Shown: positions 1-8,424, counted from the first letter of the stretch. The stretch: 64,000 bases of DNA from Leifsonia sp. Leaf336 (GCF_001423695.1 NZ_LMOZ01000001.1:62001-126000); one strand, 5' to 3'. Notes: generated from the letters alone by a model not told the origin. Translations and numbers: made by a program.

Positions 1-15
1 CTGGGGGATCTTCAT
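1..15 (-). CDS. Start of a gene cut by the window edge
   Basis: An ATG at 13-15 on the minus strand overlaps the TGA of the upstream gene at 12-14 in the 4-nt ATGA manner used throughout this cluster. Only five codons (M-K-I-P-Q) are in the window, so no function can be read. The tight overlap implies translational coupling to the ABC-like protein before it, and therefore that this gene is the next member of the TetR/YhgE/MMPL cluster. A membrane partner of the ABC-like protein is a reasonable guess from context only. Confidence 0.5.
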
Positions 16-722
16 GCGTTCTCCACCGGGTCGCTCAGGATCAGGTCGGGCACCTCGTCGGTGTCGTCCCGTCCCGGGTCTTCGTCGAATGTCTGGGGGC
101 CGGTCTGCGTCTCGTCGAGGCGCGAGACCAGGGAGGCCGCTGCGATCGCGGCGGCGGAGGCGTCGCCCGCGACCACGAGCACGGCGATGCCGCGGGCGGC
201 GAGCTCGCGGGCGAACTCCCACCACTCGACGGGGTCGCCGCCGTGCCGGTCTGGCGAGACGATCACGAGCCCCTCGACACCTGCGCGCATCAGCGCGAGC
301 TCGGCGAGCAGGCGGATGCGCACCGTCGGCGGAACCGTGCCGATCGCGGAGCGGCTGTACTCGGACGCGCCGAGCTCGCTCAGGCGGCGGCCGACGGCGA
401 TCGGGTGGGAGGCCCGGCCGGCGAACATGAGCTCCTCCGCGACGATCCCGGCGACGGTCACGTCGGGCGCCGGCTCGCACACGTCGGGCGCGTCGATCAG
501 AGCGATGCGCTTGCGCATGCTGCCGTAGTCCTGCCGCCCGTCGATGGTCACGGTGCCGGAGTCGGGCCGCATGCGTCCGGAGGCGATCAGGCCGAGCACC
601 GTCGGGCGCTGCTCGGTCTCGGCGCGAACCAGCGCCGCCTGCCCCGACTCGAACGTCGCGGAGGTCGCGGGCAGCACCGCGGAGCGCGGTCCTTTGGCGA
701 CCGCATCGAGCACGATCTTCAC
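12..722 (-). CDS. Degenerate ABC-ATPase-like protein (predicted ATPase-dead)
   Basis: A 236-residue protein with the layout of an ABC nucleotide-binding domain: a strand-turn around 20-33, then L-G-L-I-A-S-G-R-M-R-P-D-S-G-T-V-T-I-D-G at about 43-62, which is the usual stretch after the P-loop. The P-loop itself is gone: residues 33-41 read RAETEQRPT, with no GxxGxGK[ST]. The region expected to hold the LSGGQ signature reads GTVPPTVRI, and the Walker B position reads LVIVSPDRHGGDP instead of LLLLDEPxxxLDP. The GTG start at 720-722 overlaps the TetR stop (GTGA), and the stop overlaps the next gene, so it is translationally coupled on both sides. I infer a structural or regulatory pseudo-ATPase; ATP hydrolysis is unlikely. 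The acidic C-terminal tail (about 205-236) is not part of the fold. Confidence 0.75.
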   Translation of the reverse strand: MKIVLDAVAKGPRSAVLPATSATFESGQAALVRAETEQRPTVLGLIASGRMRPDSGTVTIDGRQDYGSMRKRIALIDAPDVCEPAPDVTVAGIVAEELMFAGRASHPIAVGRRLSELGASEYSRSAIGTVPPTVRIRLLAELALMRAGVEGLVIVSPDRHGGDPVEWWEFARELAARGIAVLVVAGDASAAAIAAASLVSRLDETQTGPQTFDEDPGRDDTDEVPDLILSDPVENA

Positions 723-1390
723 TTCTGAGCCTCCTGCGGCTGCTGCGGCTGCTGCGGCTGCACGGCTTCGAACGCCAGCTCCGGAGTGTCGTCGAGTAGC
801 GCGTCGGCCTCCCGCCAGCCCATGCCCGCCGCCGAGAGGGCGGCGAGGATGACGAGTCGGTGGCCCGCGCGATGGGAGAGACCGGCCCGCGTGGCCTCGT
901 CGAGCACGGACACGGCCGCGTTCTCGATGAGGCGGGTGACGGTCTCGCGGTCGAGGTCGGTGCGGATCGTGCCGTCGTTCATCCCGCGCTGCACGGTGCC
1001 CCGGAGGCGGTCGCGAGCGGGATCGAGCGCCGTGCCCACCAGCTCGCGGTGCGGCCCGCGCACGGCGAGGGCCGCGCTCACGCGGATGTGCTCGACCTCC
1101 GCCCACAGGGTCGCGCCGAACAGCGCGATCTCGACGCGCGCGTCAGGGTGCGACACGGGATCGAGAAGCGCCGAGAGTCGGGCGGCGCCACGGGTGAAGA
1201 CGTCGATCAGGAGGTCGTCCCGGTTGGCGAAATGGCCGTAGAGCGCGCGGCGGCTGAGGCCGGCGCGGGCGGCGATGGTCTCGAGGGAGGCGTCGATGTC
1301 CTCGTTGAGCGCCGCTGCGGCGGCGACGAGGATGGCCTCCCGGTTCGCGGTCGCGTCGCGTCGCGGTGCGCGCGTGGAGGGGGTGGGCAT
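719..1390 (-). CDS. TetR/AcrR family transcriptional regulator
   Basis: A 223-residue TetR-type repressor. The N-terminal helix-turn-helix lies at about residues 18-64, with the typical I-A-A-R-A-G-L-S-R-R-A-L-Y-G-H-F segment. The ligand-binding part follows, ending in a Q-P-Q-Q-P-Q-Q-P-Q low-complexity tail. It sits between the YhgE/MMPL genes and the ABC-like gene, all on the minus strand, and overlaps the latter by 4 nt. A TATCCT hexamer 6 nt before the ATG and no ribosome site suggest a leaderless transcript starting at the ATG. The 18-bp palindrome in the promoter is the obvious autoregulatory site. Its effector is unknown; control of the adjacent lipid/drug export-like genes is the usual role for this neighbourhood. 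Confidence 0.9.
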   Translation of the reverse strand: MPTPSTRAPRRDATANREAILVAAAAALNEDIDASLETIAARAGLSRRALYGHFANRDDLLIDVFTRGAARLSALLDPVSHPDARVEIALFGATLWAEVEHIRVSAALAVRGPHRELVGTALDPARDRLRGTVQRGMNDGTIRTDLDRETVTRLIENAAVSVLDEATRAGLSHRAGHRLVILAALSAAGMGWREADALLDDTPELAFEAVQPQQPQQPQEAQK

Positions 1391-1426
1391 GTCTCGAGGA
1401 TACTCTTCTTGCACACGCATGTGCAA
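1391..1426 (-). promoter_or_regulatory. Leaderless tetR promoter with TetR operator
   Basis: On the minus strand TTGCAC (1426-1421), an 18-nt spacer, TATCCT (1402-1397) and 6 nt lead straight to the ATG at 1390. The perfect inverted repeat TTGCACA-CGCA-TGTGCAA at 1409-1426 covers the -35 and half of the spacer, where a bound TetR would block RNA polymerase. It lies in the 47-nt gap between the YhgE and TetR genes, so TetR and the ABC-like gene can be transcribed separately from the MMPL promoter. Confidence 0.75.
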
Positions 1427-1437
1427 CTTAAGCCGGG

Positions 1438-3351
1438 TTACGCGGCGGCGGTACTGCGCGCGAGACGCGGCAGCCGGACGCTGCGCCGGGCCGCGACCGC
1501 CGCGAGCGTCAGCGCGAGCGCCGCCACCGCGTACACGAGCAACGGGCCGACGGTGCCGAACGCGCCTCCGACGTCGCCGCTCGCGGCCGAACGCAGCAGC
1601 GCGAGGGCGGGCGCCGTCGGCAGCGCGCCCGCCAGCGACGAGAGCGTCGCCGGCACGGTGGAGGACATCCCCGCCGTGAGGGCGACGATGCCGACGACGA
1701 GGGCGATCAGCCGGCCGACCCCGCCGAACGCGGCGGCCAGAGCCTGGTTGAGCACGCAGAAGACGGCGCCGACGAAGGCGGCCGCCAGTGCGAACCCCAG
1801 CCAGATGTCCGGGCGGAGGCCGAGGCCGAACTGCGCGGCGCCCGCGACGACGACGCCTTGGCCCGCGCCGATCAGCGCCATCCAGGCGGCGGAGCGCAGG
1901 GCGATCAGCGCAGACGGCACGGTCGACAGCAGCAGCCGGGAAGGCACGGCGCGGCGCGCGAGAGTGGTCGCCATCGCGCCCAGCCAGAGCGCGAGCACGG
2001 CGAAGAGGGGGAGGGTGGCGAGCCCGGCGGGCGGCGCCTTCTGCACCGCGCGCACCGGTTGGGCGGCCACGGCGGAGAGCGTCGTCATGTCGCTGTCGCT
2101 GTAGGTCGGGATCGATTGCGCGGCCTGCGCGAGCCCCGACGACAGCTGGGCGGCGCCGTCCGCGGTCTGTGCCGCACCGGTGGCGGCTGAGGACGCGCCT
2201 GCGCTGAGCGACGCCGCTCCCGACGCGGTCTGCGCGGCGCCGGCCGCGACCTGATCGGCGCCGGCCGCCGATGCGTCGATGCCGTCGACCAGCGCGGGCA
2301 TCGCCGCTGCGAGGGCCGCGTTGCCGGACGCGACCGCGTTCGACCCGGTGGCGAAAGCAGAGAGCCCGCTGCTCGCGTTCTGCAGAGTTGCGAGGGCGGC
2401 TTGAGCGCGCGTGCACAGCACGGCCGGGCCGGTCGCGCAGACCTGCGCGACGACCTGGGCGAACTGAGTCGTCGCCGACGCTGCTCCCGCGGAGGCCTGA
2501 TCGGCCGCCCCGGCGAGCGTGGCGGACCCCTGCGCGAGCTGCTGGGTCTGGCCGGGGAGGGGCTGCGACTTGTCGCTCAGCGTGCCGAGACCCGAGGCGA
2601 GCGATTGGGCGCCGGCATCGAGCGACTGCGTTCCCGTGGCGAGCGTCGCCGCCCCGCTCGCGAGGGACTGCGTGCCCTGCGCGAGCGACGACGCCCCTGC
2701 CGAGAGCGATGCCGCACCCGATGCGGCCGACCCGATCTGCTGGTCGATCGTGTTGAAGCCGGCGTAGACGTTCTGGAGGTACTGGGCGGTCAGCTGGCGG
2801 TCGAGGGCGGCGGTCGCCGCCTGGCTGACCGCCGCCGCGAGCGCCGGGTCGACGAGCGACGCGGCCGGGCTGGTCTTCACGGTCACGGTCGCCTGCTGCG
2901 CGCTCGCAGCAGGGCCTCCGATGGAGGTCGCGTCGGCGGAGAACGACGACGGGATGGTGAGCACCGCCGCGTAGTGCCCGTTCGCGAGCCCGGCGGCGGC
3001 GTCCGCGTCGTTCGTGAGCACCCAGGTGAAGTTCGTCGGGTCGTCGCTCGGCGGGGCCTCCGTCGGGGAGCCGGAGCCGGCCGCCGAGGCGGTCGACCCT
3101 CCGGCGATCAGTGAACCGGCGAACTGCCTCCCGAGCGGGACCGTCTTGCCGTTGACGGTCACCGGGGCGTCGTTGTTCACCACCGCCGCGGTCACCCGGT
3201 CGAGGTGCAGGGCGGGCGAGAAGAGGCCCCAGCCCAGCACGCCGACCACGAGGAGCGGTGCGAGGGCGAGCCCGATGAGCGTGACGGCGCGCGTGCGCTC
3301 GGATCCGGCGCGGGCGTCGAAGGGCGCCCGGTCGTCGTTGCGGTCTGTCAT
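1438..3351 (-). CDS. YhgE/Pip-family membrane protein
   Basis: A 637-residue protein of the YhgE/Pip (phage-infection-protein-like, ABC-2-permease-related) family. One membrane segment near residues 22-44 is followed by a large extracytoplasmic region, then a cluster of about five to six hydrophobic segments at the C-terminus. The middle of the external part is a long, nearly exact heptad-like series of G-A-x-x-L-A-x-G units rich in Ala, Ser and Gly, as seen in this family. The ATG at 3349-3351 overlaps the MMPL stop by 4 nt (ATGA), so the two are co-translated. Family members are often next to TetR regulators and MMPL transporters. The substrate is unknown; export of lipids, drugs or envelope components is inference. 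Confidence 0.88.
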   Translation of the reverse strand: MTDRNDDRAPFDARAGSERTRAVTLIGLALAPLLVVGVLGWGLFSPALHLDRVTAAVVNNDAPVTVNGKTVPLGRQFAGSLIAGGSTASAAGSGSPTEAPPSDDPTNFTWVLTNDADAAAGLANGHYAAVLTIPSSFSADATSIGGPAASAQQATVTVKTSPAASLVDPALAAAVSQAATAALDRQLTAQYLQNVYAGFNTIDQQIGSAASGAASLSAGASSLAQGTQSLASGAATLATGTQSLDAGAQSLASGLGTLSDKSQPLPGQTQQLAQGSATLAGAADQASAGAASATTQFAQVVAQVCATGPAVLCTRAQAALATLQNASSGLSAFATGSNAVASGNAALAAAMPALVDGIDASAAGADQVAAGAAQTASGAASLSAGASSAATGAAQTADGAAQLSSGLAQAAQSIPTYSDSDMTTLSAVAAQPVRAVQKAPPAGLATLPLFAVLALWLGAMATTLARRAVPSRLLLSTVPSALIALRSAAWMALIGAGQGVVVAGAAQFGLGLRPDIWLGFALAAAFVGAVFCVLNQALAAAFGGVGRLIALVVGIVALTAGMSSTVPATLSSLAGALPTAPALALLRSAASGDVGGAFGTVGPLLVYAVAALALTLAAVAARRSVRLPRLARSTAAA

Positions 3352-6143
3352 GGGATGGGCTCCCGTCGCGTGCCTGGGGTGGAGGGGTCGGATTCGGCCG
3401 TGCCGGACTGGAAGTCGGTGGGGAGGTCGGGCTCGGTGATGTGGGCGTCGGCGATGGGCGGGTTGGCGTTGGGCGGCAGGAGGTCCGCGACCGCCTCGGG
3501 GGAGGTCGCGGCGAGCACGAGAGCCGTGCCGCCGGCCGTGACCCGCGCGAGCTGATCGGCCAGCGCCTGCCGCTCGGCGCCGGTAACCGCCTCGGCGCCG
3601 TCCACGACCAGGACCACCGGCCGGTCGGCTGTCGCGTCCCGCACCGCCGCGACCGCGTCGCGCGTGCGGTCCAGCCGGGCGATCGCCGCGCGCGACCGCA
3701 CCGACGACCGCCGAACCGGCAGCAGGAGGCCGTCCACCTTGAGGCGCCCGGCCTCCAGGGGCGCGCGCCCGGCGATCGCCGACGCCAAGGCGGTGTGCCC
3801 CGGCCCGGTGAGCACGATGGCGCCGCCGCGCGGCACCAGGGCGTCGAACGATCCGGAACCTCCGGCTCGAGCGCCGTCGGCGGCGATCGCGTAAGTGGCG
3901 CCCGGTTCGGGCCAGTCGGCCGCGTCGAGCTCGGCCTGCACGCCTTCGCCCTCGATGTCGAGCACGGGCAGGGCGCGGTCCCACGACCGCGGCATCCACC
4001 AGGTCGCCCTCCCGAACAGCACGAGCACGGCGGGGATCAGGGTCATCCGCACGACGAACGCGTCCACGACGACTCCGACGGCGAGGCCGAGCGCGATCGG
4101 CTGGATCTGGGCGTCGCCGCCCGGGATGAAGGCGGCGAACACCGCGAACATGATGATCGCGGCGGCCGTGACCACCTTGGCCGATCCCTCGAATCCCTTG
4201 TGTACGGAGCCCTTCGTGTCCTCGCCGAGAAGGTGCTCCTCGCGCATGCGGCTGGCGAGGAACACCTCGTAATCCATGGCCAGCCCGAACAGCACGCCCA
4301 TCACGATGATCGGCATGAAGCTGATCACCGACCCGATGTGCGCGACGCCGAGCGGCCCGGCGAACCAGCCGCTCATGAATACCAGGCTGGTGACGCCGAA
4401 CGCCGCGCCGATGCTGAGCAGGTAGCCGAGCGCGGCCGTGACCGGCACCACGATCGACCGGAACACGATGGCGAGCAGCACCAGCGACAGCCCGACGACC
4501 AGCAGCGCGAACGGCAGCAACGCCCCTCCGAGCCGGGCGGAGATGTCGATGCCCGCGGCCGTGTACCCGGTGATCGACAGGTCGATGCCGTACTCGCGCT
4601 CGAAGTGGTCGTGCATCGAGCGGAGCTTCGCGACGAGCTCCTGCGTCTGCGGCGAATCCGGGGCGCCGGTCGGCACCACCTGGGCGATCCCGGTGTCGCC
4701 GGACTCGTTCGGCGTCGACAGCGGCACGGCCGCGACGCCGGGGACGGTCTTCAGCTCGGCGGCGAGGTCGTTCATCAGCCCGACCGGGTCGGTGCTGCCG
4801 ATCACCGACCCGGTGGCGATCAGCGGACCGTTGTAGCCCGGGCCGAAATGTTCGGCGACCAGGTCGTAGGCGATGCGTGCGGGCTCGTGCTCGTCGAGCG
4901 AGCCTGCGTCCGGCAGGGCGAGCCGCAGGGAGGCCGCCGGCAGCGCGACCAGCCCGAGCAGCCCGACCACGAGTACCACCGTGAGGATCGGAATGCGGGT
5001 GACCGCGTGCACCCAGGTGGTGGCGACGGGATGCTCGCGGCGGGGCTTAGGCGTGCGGCGCCGGGGCTTCGACATGCGACGCGGAGGCGGAGGAGTCGGC
5101 GCCGCGCCCTTCCGGTACCTCCTCGCCACCACCCGCATCCCCGCGAACCCGAGGAGTGCCGGCGTCAGCGTCATCGAGATCAGCACGGCGATCGTCACCG
5201 CGAGCGCGGCGGCGACGCCCATCGTCGTGAGGAACGGGATCCCCGCGACGCTCAGCCCCACCAGCGCGATGATGACCGTGACGGCCGCAAAAACCACGGC
5301 CGACCCGGCTGTCGCGACCGCGCGGGCGGCGGACTCCTCCGGCTCCATCCCGCGTTTCAGCTGCTCCTGGTGGCGGGAGACGATGAACAGCGCGTAGTCG
5401 ATCCCGACCGCGAGCCCGAGCATGAGGGCCAGCAGCGGAGTCGTGGAGGCGATCGTGAGCCAGTGGGTCGCCGCGAAGATCAGTGACAGCGAGAGCCCGG
5501 CGCCGAGCAAGGCCGTGATCAGGGGCAGGGTGGCGGCGATCACGGAGGCGAACGTCGCGATCAGCACCGCGAACGCGACGGCGATGCCGAGCAGCTCGGT
5601 GACGCTGATCCCGGCGACCGTCTGCGAGAACAGCTGGCCGCCGACCGCGACCTCCGAACCTTTCGGCAGGGCGGCCTCCAGGTCGCGCCCGGCCTTCTGG
5701 AGGGCGTCGGAGGTGGACGGCAGCACGGCCGTCTGCGAGACCGAGAGCTGGATGGGCACGATCACCGCGGAGCCGTCGGTGGCGATGTTGCCGGTCGACG
5801 GGCCGCTGTAGGGGGAGGACGCGGAGGTCACCTGCGGGATCTTCGCGATCGCGGCCGCCGACGACTCGACCGCCGACTGGAACGCGGGATCGTGGACGTC
5901 CGTGCCCTTCGGCGCGACGGCGACGAGCTGCGCGGAAGTGCCGCTGACCTCCGGGAAGGTGCGGGCGAGCGCGTCCTGAGCCTCCTGCGACTCGGTGCCG
6001 GGGATGCTGAAGGTGTTGTCGGTCCCGTTGCTGAGCAACCCGGCTCCGGCCAGCAGGAGGACGAGCGCCACCAGCCAGCCGGCGAGCACCCATCTCCGCG
6101 CCCGGAAGGCAGCGCGGCCCAACATGTACAGAAGGGACGACAT
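3348..6143 (-). CDS. MMPL/RND transporter with C-terminal ABC-like pseudo-ATPase domain
   Basis: A 931-residue protein. Residues 1 to about 725 are an MMPL (RND-superfamily) transporter: one N-terminal membrane helix, a periplasmic loop, a six-helix bundle, a second loop and a second six-helix bundle. Such proteins export lipids or drugs using the proton gradient. Residues from about 727 (positions 3967-3348) are unusual: a soluble domain resembling an ABC nucleotide-binding domain that has lost its P-loop (GPGHTA near residue 780 where GPNGAGKT is expected) and catalytic acid (VVDGAEA near 847 where LLDEPT is expected), and lacks an LSGGQ signature. I chose the ATG at 6141-6143 because promoter elements TTGTCG-17-TACATT end 7 nt before it. 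It overlaps the YhgE gene by 4 nt. Confidence 0.9.
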   Translation of the reverse strand: MSSLLYMLGRAAFRARRWVLAGWLVALVLLLAGAGLLSNGTDNTFSIPGTESQEAQDALARTFPEVSGTSAQLVAVAPKGTDVHDPAFQSAVESSAAAIAKIPQVTSASSPYSGPSTGNIATDGSAVIVPIQLSVSQTAVLPSTSDALQKAGRDLEAALPKGSEVAVGGQLFSQTVAGISVTELLGIAVAFAVLIATFASVIAATLPLITALLGAGLSLSLIFAATHWLTIASTTPLLALMLGLAVGIDYALFIVSRHQEQLKRGMEPEESAARAVATAGSAVVFAAVTVIIALVGLSVAGIPFLTTMGVAAALAVTIAVLISMTLTPALLGFAGMRVVARRYRKGAAPTPPPPRRMSKPRRRTPKPRREHPVATTWVHAVTRIPILTVVLVVGLLGLVALPAASLRLALPDAGSLDEHEPARIAYDLVAEHFGPGYNGPLIATGSVIGSTDPVGLMNDLAAELKTVPGVAAVPLSTPNESGDTGIAQVVPTGAPDSPQTQELVAKLRSMHDHFEREYGIDLSITGYTAAGIDISARLGGALLPFALLVVGLSLVLLAIVFRSIVVPVTAALGYLLSIGAAFGVTSLVFMSGWFAGPLGVAHIGSVISFMPIIVMGVLFGLAMDYEVFLASRMREEHLLGEDTKGSVHKGFEGSAKVVTAAAIIMFAVFAAFIPGGDAQIQPIALGLAVGVVVDAFVVRMTLIPAVLVLFGRATWWMPRSWDRALPVLDIEGEGVQAELDAADWPEPGATYAIAADGARAGGSGSFDALVPRGGAIVLTGPGHTALASAIAGRAPLEAGRLKVDGLLLPVRRSSVRSRAAIARLDRTRDAVAAVRDATADRPVVLVVDGAEAVTGAERQALADQLARVTAGGTALVLAATSPEAVADLLPPNANPPIADAHITEPDLPTDFQSGTAESDPSTPGTRREPIP

Positions 6144-6179
6144 CGGGGCCAATGTAGAGCTTCGCTCAGCTTCCGACAA
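6144..6179 (-). promoter_or_regulatory. Probable leaderless promoter of the MMPL-YhgE unit
   Basis: On the minus strand TTGTCG (6179-6174), a 17-nt spacer and TACATT (6156-6151) are followed by 7 nt and then the MMPL ATG at 6143. No purine-rich ribosome site is present. The geometry matches the tetR, clp-N and kynA promoters in this window. Confidence 0.6.
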
Positions 6180-6238
6180 TGCCTCGCCTTGGGGCGGCCC
6201 GGCCTCTCCCGAGGGTCGGGCCCGGCCTCCCAGGAGGG

Positions 6239-6967
6239 TCAGGCCCCGTGCCGCTCCGCCGTGATCCGCGCGACCTCCTCCGCGATGCCCGCCCGCACGA
6301 CCTGCTCGTCGAGCCCGAGCTCGACCAGTTTCGACGCCGCCGGCGTTCCGCTCAGAAGGGCACCGAGGAGGAGGTGCTCGGTGCCGACGTAGTTGTGGCT
6401 GAGGCTGAGGACCGCGCGCAGGGTCCCCTTGAGCACCTCGCCGCCGGACTCGGCGAAGTCTATGTCGCGCAGCTCCTCCGGGGTCGCGCCGGTCGTCCGC
6501 GCGAGTCCCACCTGGAGTGCCGTGGCGAGTCTCACCGCGTCGAGCCCGGCTCTGACCGCGATGCGACCGGCGAGGCCGTCCGGGTCGGAGACGGCGCCGA
6601 CGACGATGTGCTCGGCCTCCACCGGGCCGCCGTGCGCGCTCGCCGCGGCAGTCGCGAGCGCGTCGCCGGCACGCGGGGTGAAGCGCGAGAAGAGCTGGTC
6701 GCCCGGCACCTCGAACGCGACCGCCTTGCCGACGAACCGCTGCTGCGCCGCCTGCTTGGTCACGCCCATGCTCGCCCCGATCTGGCTCCAGGAGGCGCCG
6801 GACCGCCTGGCCTGGTCGACGTAATGGCCGATGAGCGCGTCGCCCTGCTCGTTGAGCTGCGAGCCGATGAGCACCGCGTCGCTCAAGCGGGCGAGCGGGT
6901 CGCCGTCGGGGTGGCGGTGCTCGACGTAGGCGATGAGGCTGTCGAAGGAGACGGGTGAGTTGTCCAT
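6239..6967 (-). CDS. Clp-N-domain protein with N-terminal helix-turn-helix
   Basis: A 242-residue protein. Residues about 40-75 form a helix-turn-helix (S-W-S-Q-I-G-A-S-M-G-V-T-K-Q-A-A-Q-Q-R-F). The second half holds two Clp N-terminal repeats, recognisable by E-A-E-H-I-V-V-G-A and G-T-E-H-L-L-L-G-A. In ClpA/ClpC these repeats bind substrates or adaptors; here there is no AAA+ ATPase module, so it is not a chaperone. I infer a transcription factor that senses proteostasis or an adaptor through the Clp-N part. Two perfect inverted repeats sit right at its start codon, which suggests autoregulation. The ATG at 6965-6967 is preceded by a -10-like TAACCT 6 nt away and no ribosome site, indicating leaderless translation. 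Divergent to purA. Confidence 0.85.
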   Translation of the reverse strand: MDNSPVSFDSLIAYVEHRHPDGDPLARLSDAVLIGSQLNEQGDALIGHYVDQARRSGASWSQIGASMGVTKQAAQQRFVGKAVAFEVPGDQLFSRFTPRAGDALATAAASAHGGPVEAEHIVVGAVSDPDGLAGRIAVRAGLDAVRLATALQVGLARTTGATPEELRDIDFAESGGEVLKGTLRAVLSLSHNYVGTEHLLLGALLSGTPAASKLVELGLDEQVVRAGIAEEVARITAERHGA

Positions 6968-7016
6968 GCGTCAAGGTTAGATTGACGCTGGTGCGGCGTC
7001 AAGACCGGCTTGACGC
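6968..7016 (-). promoter_or_regulatory. Tandem operators over a leaderless promoter
   Basis: Two perfect inverted repeats GCGTCAA-N7-TTGACGC lie at 6968-6988 and 6996-7016, 28 bp centre to centre. On the minus strand they contain TTGACG (7002-6997), a 17-nt spacer, TAACCT (6979-6974) and 6 nt to the ATG. Both operators therefore cover the core promoter. The 7-N7-7 layout is like HspR HAIR sites, but the sequence differs. The protein encoded directly downstream is the likeliest binder. Confidence 0.8.
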
Positions 7017-7111
7017 CCTTCGGTGTCCCCGCAAACGGCTCGCGATAGGATCGAGTGCGACGGTCGACCGCGAGGCGCCGACGCGCTCCCGACCATCGAG
7101 AGGACCGAAAC

Positions 7112-8398
7112 GTGCCCGCGATCGTGATCATCGGCGCCCAGTGGGGCGACGAAGGCAAAGGCAAAGCGACCGACCTGCTCGGCAGCCGCATCGACTACGT
7201 CGTCAAGTTCAACGGCGGCAACAACGCCGGTCACACGGTCGTCGTCGGCGACGAGAAGTACGCGCTGCACCTGCTCCCGTCCGGCATCCTGACCGACGGT
7301 GTCACGCCCGTGATCGCCAACGGCGTCGTCGTCGACCTGGAGGTGCTGTTCCAGGAGCTCGACGGACTGATCGCCCGCGGCGTCGACGTGTCGCGCCTCA
7401 AGGTCAGCTCCAACGCCCACGTGATCACGCAGTACCACCGCACCATCGACAAGGTCACCGAGCGCTTCCTCGGCAAGCGTCAGATCGGCACCACCGGCCG
7501 CGGGATCGGCCCGACCTACGCCGACAAGATCAACCGCGTCGGCATCCGCATCCAAGACCTGTTCGACGAGAACATCCTGCGGCAGAAGGTGGAGGGCGCC
7601 CTCGACCAGAAGAACCATCTGCTGGTCAAGGTCTACAACCGCCGCGCGATCGGCGTCGACGAGGTCGTCGAAGACCTGCTGGGCTACGCCGATCGACTGC
7701 GGCCGATGGTGGTCGACTCGTCGCTGCTGCTGAACGAGGCGCTCGAAGACGGCAAGTACGTGCTGTTCGAGGGCGGCCAGGCGACCATGCTCGACGTCGA
7801 CCACGGCACCTATCCGTTCGTCACGTCCTCCAACTCGACGGCGGGAGGCGCGGCCACCGGCTCGGGCATCGGCCCCAACCGCATCGACCGCGTCATCGGC
7901 ATCGTGAAGGCGTACACCACGCGCGTCGGCGCCGGTCCGTTCCCGACCGAGCTGTTCGACGAGTGGGGCGAGTTCTTGCGCGAGCGCGGCTTCGAGTTCG
8001 GCACCACCACCGGCCGCCCCCGCCGCACCGGCTGGTACGACGCCCCCGTCGCCCGCTACACGGCCCGCATCAACGGCGTCACCGATTTCGTGCTCACCAA
8101 GCTCGACACCCTCACGGGCATCGAGCGCATCCCGGTGTGCGTCGCCTACGACGTCGACGGCGTGCGCCACGACGAGGTCCCCTCCTCGCAGAGCGACTTC
8201 CACCACGCGGTGCCGATCTACGAGGAGTTCCCCGGCTGGACCGAGGACATCAGCGGCGCCCGCACCTTCGAAGAGCTCCCGAAGAACGCGCAGGACTACG
8301 TGCTCGCGCTGGAGGCCATCTCCGGTGCCCGCATCTCGGCGATCGGCGTGGGCCCGGCCCGCGACGAGATCGTCGTGCGCCACGACCTCGTCGACTGA
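7112..8398 (+). CDS. purA: Adenylosuccinate synthetase
   Basis: A 428-residue enzyme of normal length that joins IMP and aspartate using GTP to give adenylosuccinate, the first step from IMP to AMP. The N-terminal phosphate-binding loop G-D-E-G-K-G-K is at residues 12-18, followed by N-G-G-N-N-A-G-H-T. Other landmarks are [16 protein letters not shown] and the C-terminal [12 protein letters not shown] region. The GTG start at 7112 is chosen because it follows GAGAGGAC at good spacing and gives the conserved [12 protein letters not shown] start; the frame is open further upstream but with no family similarity. It is monocistronic, converging on the acetyltransferase gene through a palindromic element. 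Confidence 0.98.
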   Translation: MPAIVIIGAQWGDEGKGKATDLLGSRIDYVVKFNGGNNAGHTVVVGDEKYALHLLPSGILTDGVTPVIANGVVVDLEVLFQELDGLIARGVDVSRLKVSSNAHVITQYHRTIDKVTERFLGKRQIGTTGRGIGPTYADKINRVGIRIQDLFDENILRQKVEGALDQKNHLLVKVYNRRAIGVDEVVEDLLGYADRLRPMVVDSSLLLNEALEDGKYVLFEGGQATMLDVDHGTYPFVTSSNSTAGGAATGSGIGPNRIDRVIGIVKAYTTRVGAGPFPTELFDEWGEFLRERGFEFGTTTGRPRRTGWYDAPVARYTARINGVTDFVLTKLDTLTGIERIPVCVAYDVDGVRHDEVPSSQSDFHHAVPIYEEFPGWTEDISGARTFEELPKNAQDYVLALEAISGARISAIGVGPARDEIVVRHDLVD

Positions 8399-8424
8399 GG
8401 CGTCGAGCCCCAGCCGCGCCGACG

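Noticed and set aside
12-722. Calling the first full gene a functional ABC transporter ATPase
   Set aside because: All nucleotide-binding and catalytic motifs are missing, so only the fold can be claimed.
3441-5486. Long open frame on the plus strand opposite the MMPL gene
   Set aside because: Its translation is a low-complexity mix of R, D, E, H and G without any domain; the opposite strand encodes a clear transporter. High GC keeps such frames open.
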